The notes under the pieces: model-generated | What the model saw: the letters and a program-made list of their open reading frames with translations, nothing else | What the model was told of the DNA's origin: nothing | The model's database searches: none | Assembly: GCA_038231615.1 (NCBI GenBank) | Contig: JBBRLA010000489.1 | Location: 1 to 6,677, forward strand | From: JBBRLA01 sp038231615 | GTDB lineage: Bacteria > Myxococcota_A > Polyangia > Palsa-1104 > JAEUJZ01 | Direction of reading: 5' to 3' | Length of the DNA: 6,677 bases | Part shown: positions 5,247 to 6,677 of the stretch, piece after piece | How positions within the stretch are numbered: position 1 is the stretch's first letter | How the letters are laid out: each line of letters begins with the position of its first letter | Program-made: the position numbers and the translations under genes

Positions 5247-6605
5247 CTGTGGACCACCCGCCCCGGTTCCGAGATCGACCTCATCGAAGAGCTGGCCTTC
5301 ATCGGGGTGGACGCCCGACAGGTCGAGGTTGCCCTGGTGGTCTCGGGCAAATGTCCTTCAGGTTTCGAGCCGGCCTTCGCCAGGCAGCTCCTCCCCGTCG
5401 CCGCCATCTGCGCGCCCACCGCCGCCGCAGTCCACGAAATCCTGCGCCCACACCTGGGCGGCCCGTGCGCCCTGCATGTGTGGGTACCCGACAGCGACCC
5501 GGGGAACCTGCTCTCCTCTCTCGCCGCGGACCTCCAACGCGAGCTGCGCCAGCGACTGGAGGCCGATCGCCCCGGACAGCTCCTCGATGACGGGCCCGCC
5601 GCCAAGGAGGCGGGGGGACGCCTCTTGCAGGTATGCTTGCTCTCCGCCGAAGAGGCGGCGGTAGGGGCCCTGCGTGCCGTTGATGCCCAGAGCCTGGCCC
5701 CGGGAGGCCGCTTGCGGTTCCACGTGGATCGCGAGGCCCCGTCGCGCTCGGCGATGAAACTCGGCGAGGCGCTGGCCTGGCTGGGCCGGGGTCCCGAGCC
5801 CGAGGACGTGTGCGTGGATCTGGGCGCATCCCCTGGAGGCTGGACCTACATCATTGCGCAGCGCCGGGCCCACGTGGTAGCGGTCGATCCCGGCCTCCTT
5901 GCGCCCTCGCTGCGCAACCGCAAGGGCATCGAGCACCTGCGCATGGACGCCTTCCGCTTCGAGCCGGAGTTGCCGGCGGACTGGCTCTTCTGCGACATGG
6001 CCTTCCGCCCCCTGGAAGTGGCATCGCTCCTGGCCAAGTGGGGGCGCAAGCACTGGGCCCGCTTCCTTCTGGCCAACATCAAGCTGCCGATGCGCAAGCG
6101 GGCCGAGATGATGAAGCGGGTGAAGGAGATCCTCAAGACTGGCGGCTGGACCGGGGTGCGGGTGCGGCAGCTTTACCATGACCGCGACGAGGTCACAGTG
6201 GCTGCGTGGCGTGGCTTCGGCATCGACGCCCGAGCTCCGGGACAACGCGCCACCCCCGCCACTGGCGATGCCGTCGGCGGCGACAAGACCGGTGCCAGAA
6301 AGAGCGCCGACACCAGGCGTTCCGCGAAGCCGACCGGGAAAACCCGTCCGCCCAGGCCCTCCGCAAACACCTCGCCCAGGCCGTCGTCGCAAGACGCGCC
6401 CAGGTCCTTCTCGAAGACCTCGCCTCGTCCCTCCTCGAAGACCCGCCCGCCCAGGCCCTCGGCGAACACCTCGCCCAGGCCCTCGGCGAACGCCGCGCCC
6501 CGGCCTTTCTCGAAGACCACGCCCCGCCCTTCCTCGAAGACGCGCCCGCCCAGGCCCTCATCGAGAACGCGCCCACCCCGCCCTCCCTCGAAGAAACGAC
6601 GGTAA
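4938..6605 (+). CDS. rlmM: RlmM-like 23S rRNA 2'-O-ribose methyltransferase with repeat tail
   Basis: The longest frame has 555 codons. Residues ~102-265 correspond to the N-terminal THUMP-type RNA-binding part of RlmM (WLWTTRPGSEIDLIEEL). Residues ~268-425 are an FtsJ/RrmJ-type SAM-dependent methyltransferase: SAMKLGEAL, CVDLGASPGGW (292-302, SAM binding), VDPG (316-319), FCDMAFRP (351-358), NIKLPMRKR (380-388) and QLYHDRDEVTV (411-421). The catalytic tetrad K274-D353-K382-E418 is complete. RlmM of E. coli (366 residues) methylates C2498 of 23S rRNA using SAM; the same role is likely here. Residues 428-555 are a basic Pro/Ser-rich repeat tail absent from E. coli RlmM. The start is uncertain: ATG candidates are 4938, 4971 and 4974, GTG at 5022, but the first ~100 residues are low-complexity; a CTG at 5247 with a well-spaced AAAAAGG would give 452 residues beginning at the conserved core. 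Confidence 0.85.
   Translation: MRVLNRGWVTDMMKKSVRVLVSLYAAATVPTTPRKHPGKKLPLRPPQGVPDHTRPSPASRPRPAAAGPPWPRPTAASARPRPTGPPRPRRVPGPGAPPQKGDWLWTTRPGSEIDLIEELAFIGVDARQVEVALVVSGKCPSGFEPAFARQLLPVAAICAPTAAAVHEILRPHLGGPCALHVWVPDSDPGNLLSSLAADLQRELRQRLEADRPGQLLDDGPAAKEAGGRLLQVCLLSAEEAAVGALRAVDAQSLAPGGRLRFHVDREAPSRSAMKLGEALAWLGRGPEPEDVCVDLGASPGGWTYIIAQRRAHVVAVDPGLLAPSLRNRKGIEHLRMDAFRFEPELPADWLFCDMAFRPLEVASLLAKWGRKHWARFLLANIKLPMRKRAEMMKRVKEILKTGGWTGVRVRQLYHDRDEVTVAAWRGFGIDARAPGQRATPATGDAVGGDKTGARKSADTRRSAKPTGKTRPPRPSANTSPRPSSQDAPRSFSKTSPRPSSKTRPPRPSANTSPRPSANAAPRPFSKTTPRPSSKTRPPRPSSRTRPPRPPSKKRR
5233..5239 (+). promoter_or_regulatory. Possible ribosome-binding site for a CTG start
   Basis: AAAAAGG lies 7 bases before the in-frame CTG at 5247-5249, which falls exactly where the RlmM-like domain begins (LWTTRPGSE). 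There is no in-frame ATG, GTG or TTG between 5025 and this point, and the next GTG (5307) would cut off the first strand and helix. This spacing could be chance; it is the only Shine-Dalgarno-like sequence I noticed close to the domain start. Confidence 0.35.
6339..6605 (+). repeat. Coding tandem repeat: 24-base units in a 99-base higher-order period
   Basis: The 3' end of the methyltransferase gene is built from 8-residue units of the form SKTxPRPS. Four units (8+8+8+9 residues) form a 33-residue superunit that begins KTRPPRPSANTSPRPS at codons 468 and 501, with a third, partial copy at codon 534; the DNA period is exactly 99 bases (6339, 6438, 6537). The copies differ at scattered, partly silent positions, so the duplication is not brand new. 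The product is a strongly basic, probably disordered tail ending in SKKRR, suited to RNA binding. Confidence 0.85.
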
Positions 6606-6641
6606 CGGACCCAACCGCTCCCCTCGCGACCCGAGGACGCC

Positions 6642-6670
6642 TTGACAGCCAAGAGCCAGAAGGCTACACG
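6642..6670 (+). promoter_or_regulatory. Possible sigma-70-type promoter
   Basis: A perfect TTGACA (6642-6647) is followed after 17 bases by TACACG (6665-6670), which keeps only T1, A2 and A4 of the -10 consensus. It lies after the methyltransferase stop, so it could serve a gene beyond the window. The weak -10 makes this tentative. Confidence 0.25.
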
Positions 6671-6677
6671 GTCAGTA

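Noticed and set aside
5358..6392. 344-codon minus-strand frame opposite the methyltransferase
   Set aside because: No recognisable domain; the plus frame has a complete SAM motif and K-D-K-E tetrad.
6339..6605. CRISPR-like array
   Set aside because: The 24-base and 99-base periods are in-frame coding repeats without unique spacers.

Overview
The window is GC-rich DNA (AT-rich only in the first ~55 bases) from what looks like a Gram-negative bacterium. A lipobox protein with +2 Ser, a large secreted multidomain lipoprotein, an RlmM-type 23S rRNA methyltransferase and a mixture of IS1595, IS66 and group II intron debris fit a Myxococcota/Deltaproteobacteria-like genome. That placement is an inference; there is no rRNA or other marker gene here.

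Layout. (1) Bases 1-1560 are a graveyard of mobile elements: a non-coding stretch with a 22-base perfect palindrome, then a 281-codon frame joining a piece of a group II intron reverse transcriptase to the C-terminal part of an IS1595/ISXO2-type transposase, then a broken IS66-type transposase. None can be functional. (2) Bases 1597-2055 hold an intact YaiI/YqxD (UPF0178) gene. (3) Convergent to it, with only 9 bases between stop codons, lies a 561-residue lipoprotein gene on the minus strand (2065-3750) with an EXORDIUM-like HExxE domain, an Ig-like domain and a jelly-roll/carbohydrate-binding-like C-terminus. (4) A divergent intergenic region (3751-3882) carries a three-armed GC hairpin followed by a short T tract. 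(5) On the plus strand, 3883-4902 encodes a GNAT acetyltransferase that resembles the fungal lysine acetyltransferase LYC1. (6) 4938-6605 (or from about 5247) encodes an RlmM-like 2'-O-methyltransferase with a complete K-D-K-E tetrad and a basic, proline-rich repeat tail. A possible promoter lies at the right edge.

The genes do not form an obvious single pathway. The GNAT and RlmM-like genes are codirectional and could be cotranscribed. The UPF0178 and lipoprotein genes are independent units. I see no defence system, CRISPR array, tRNA or rRNA. The points most worth a second look are the LYC1-like enzyme in a bacterium, the EXORDIUM-like lipoprotein, and the unusual N- and C-terminal arms of the methyltransferase, including a possible CTG start.
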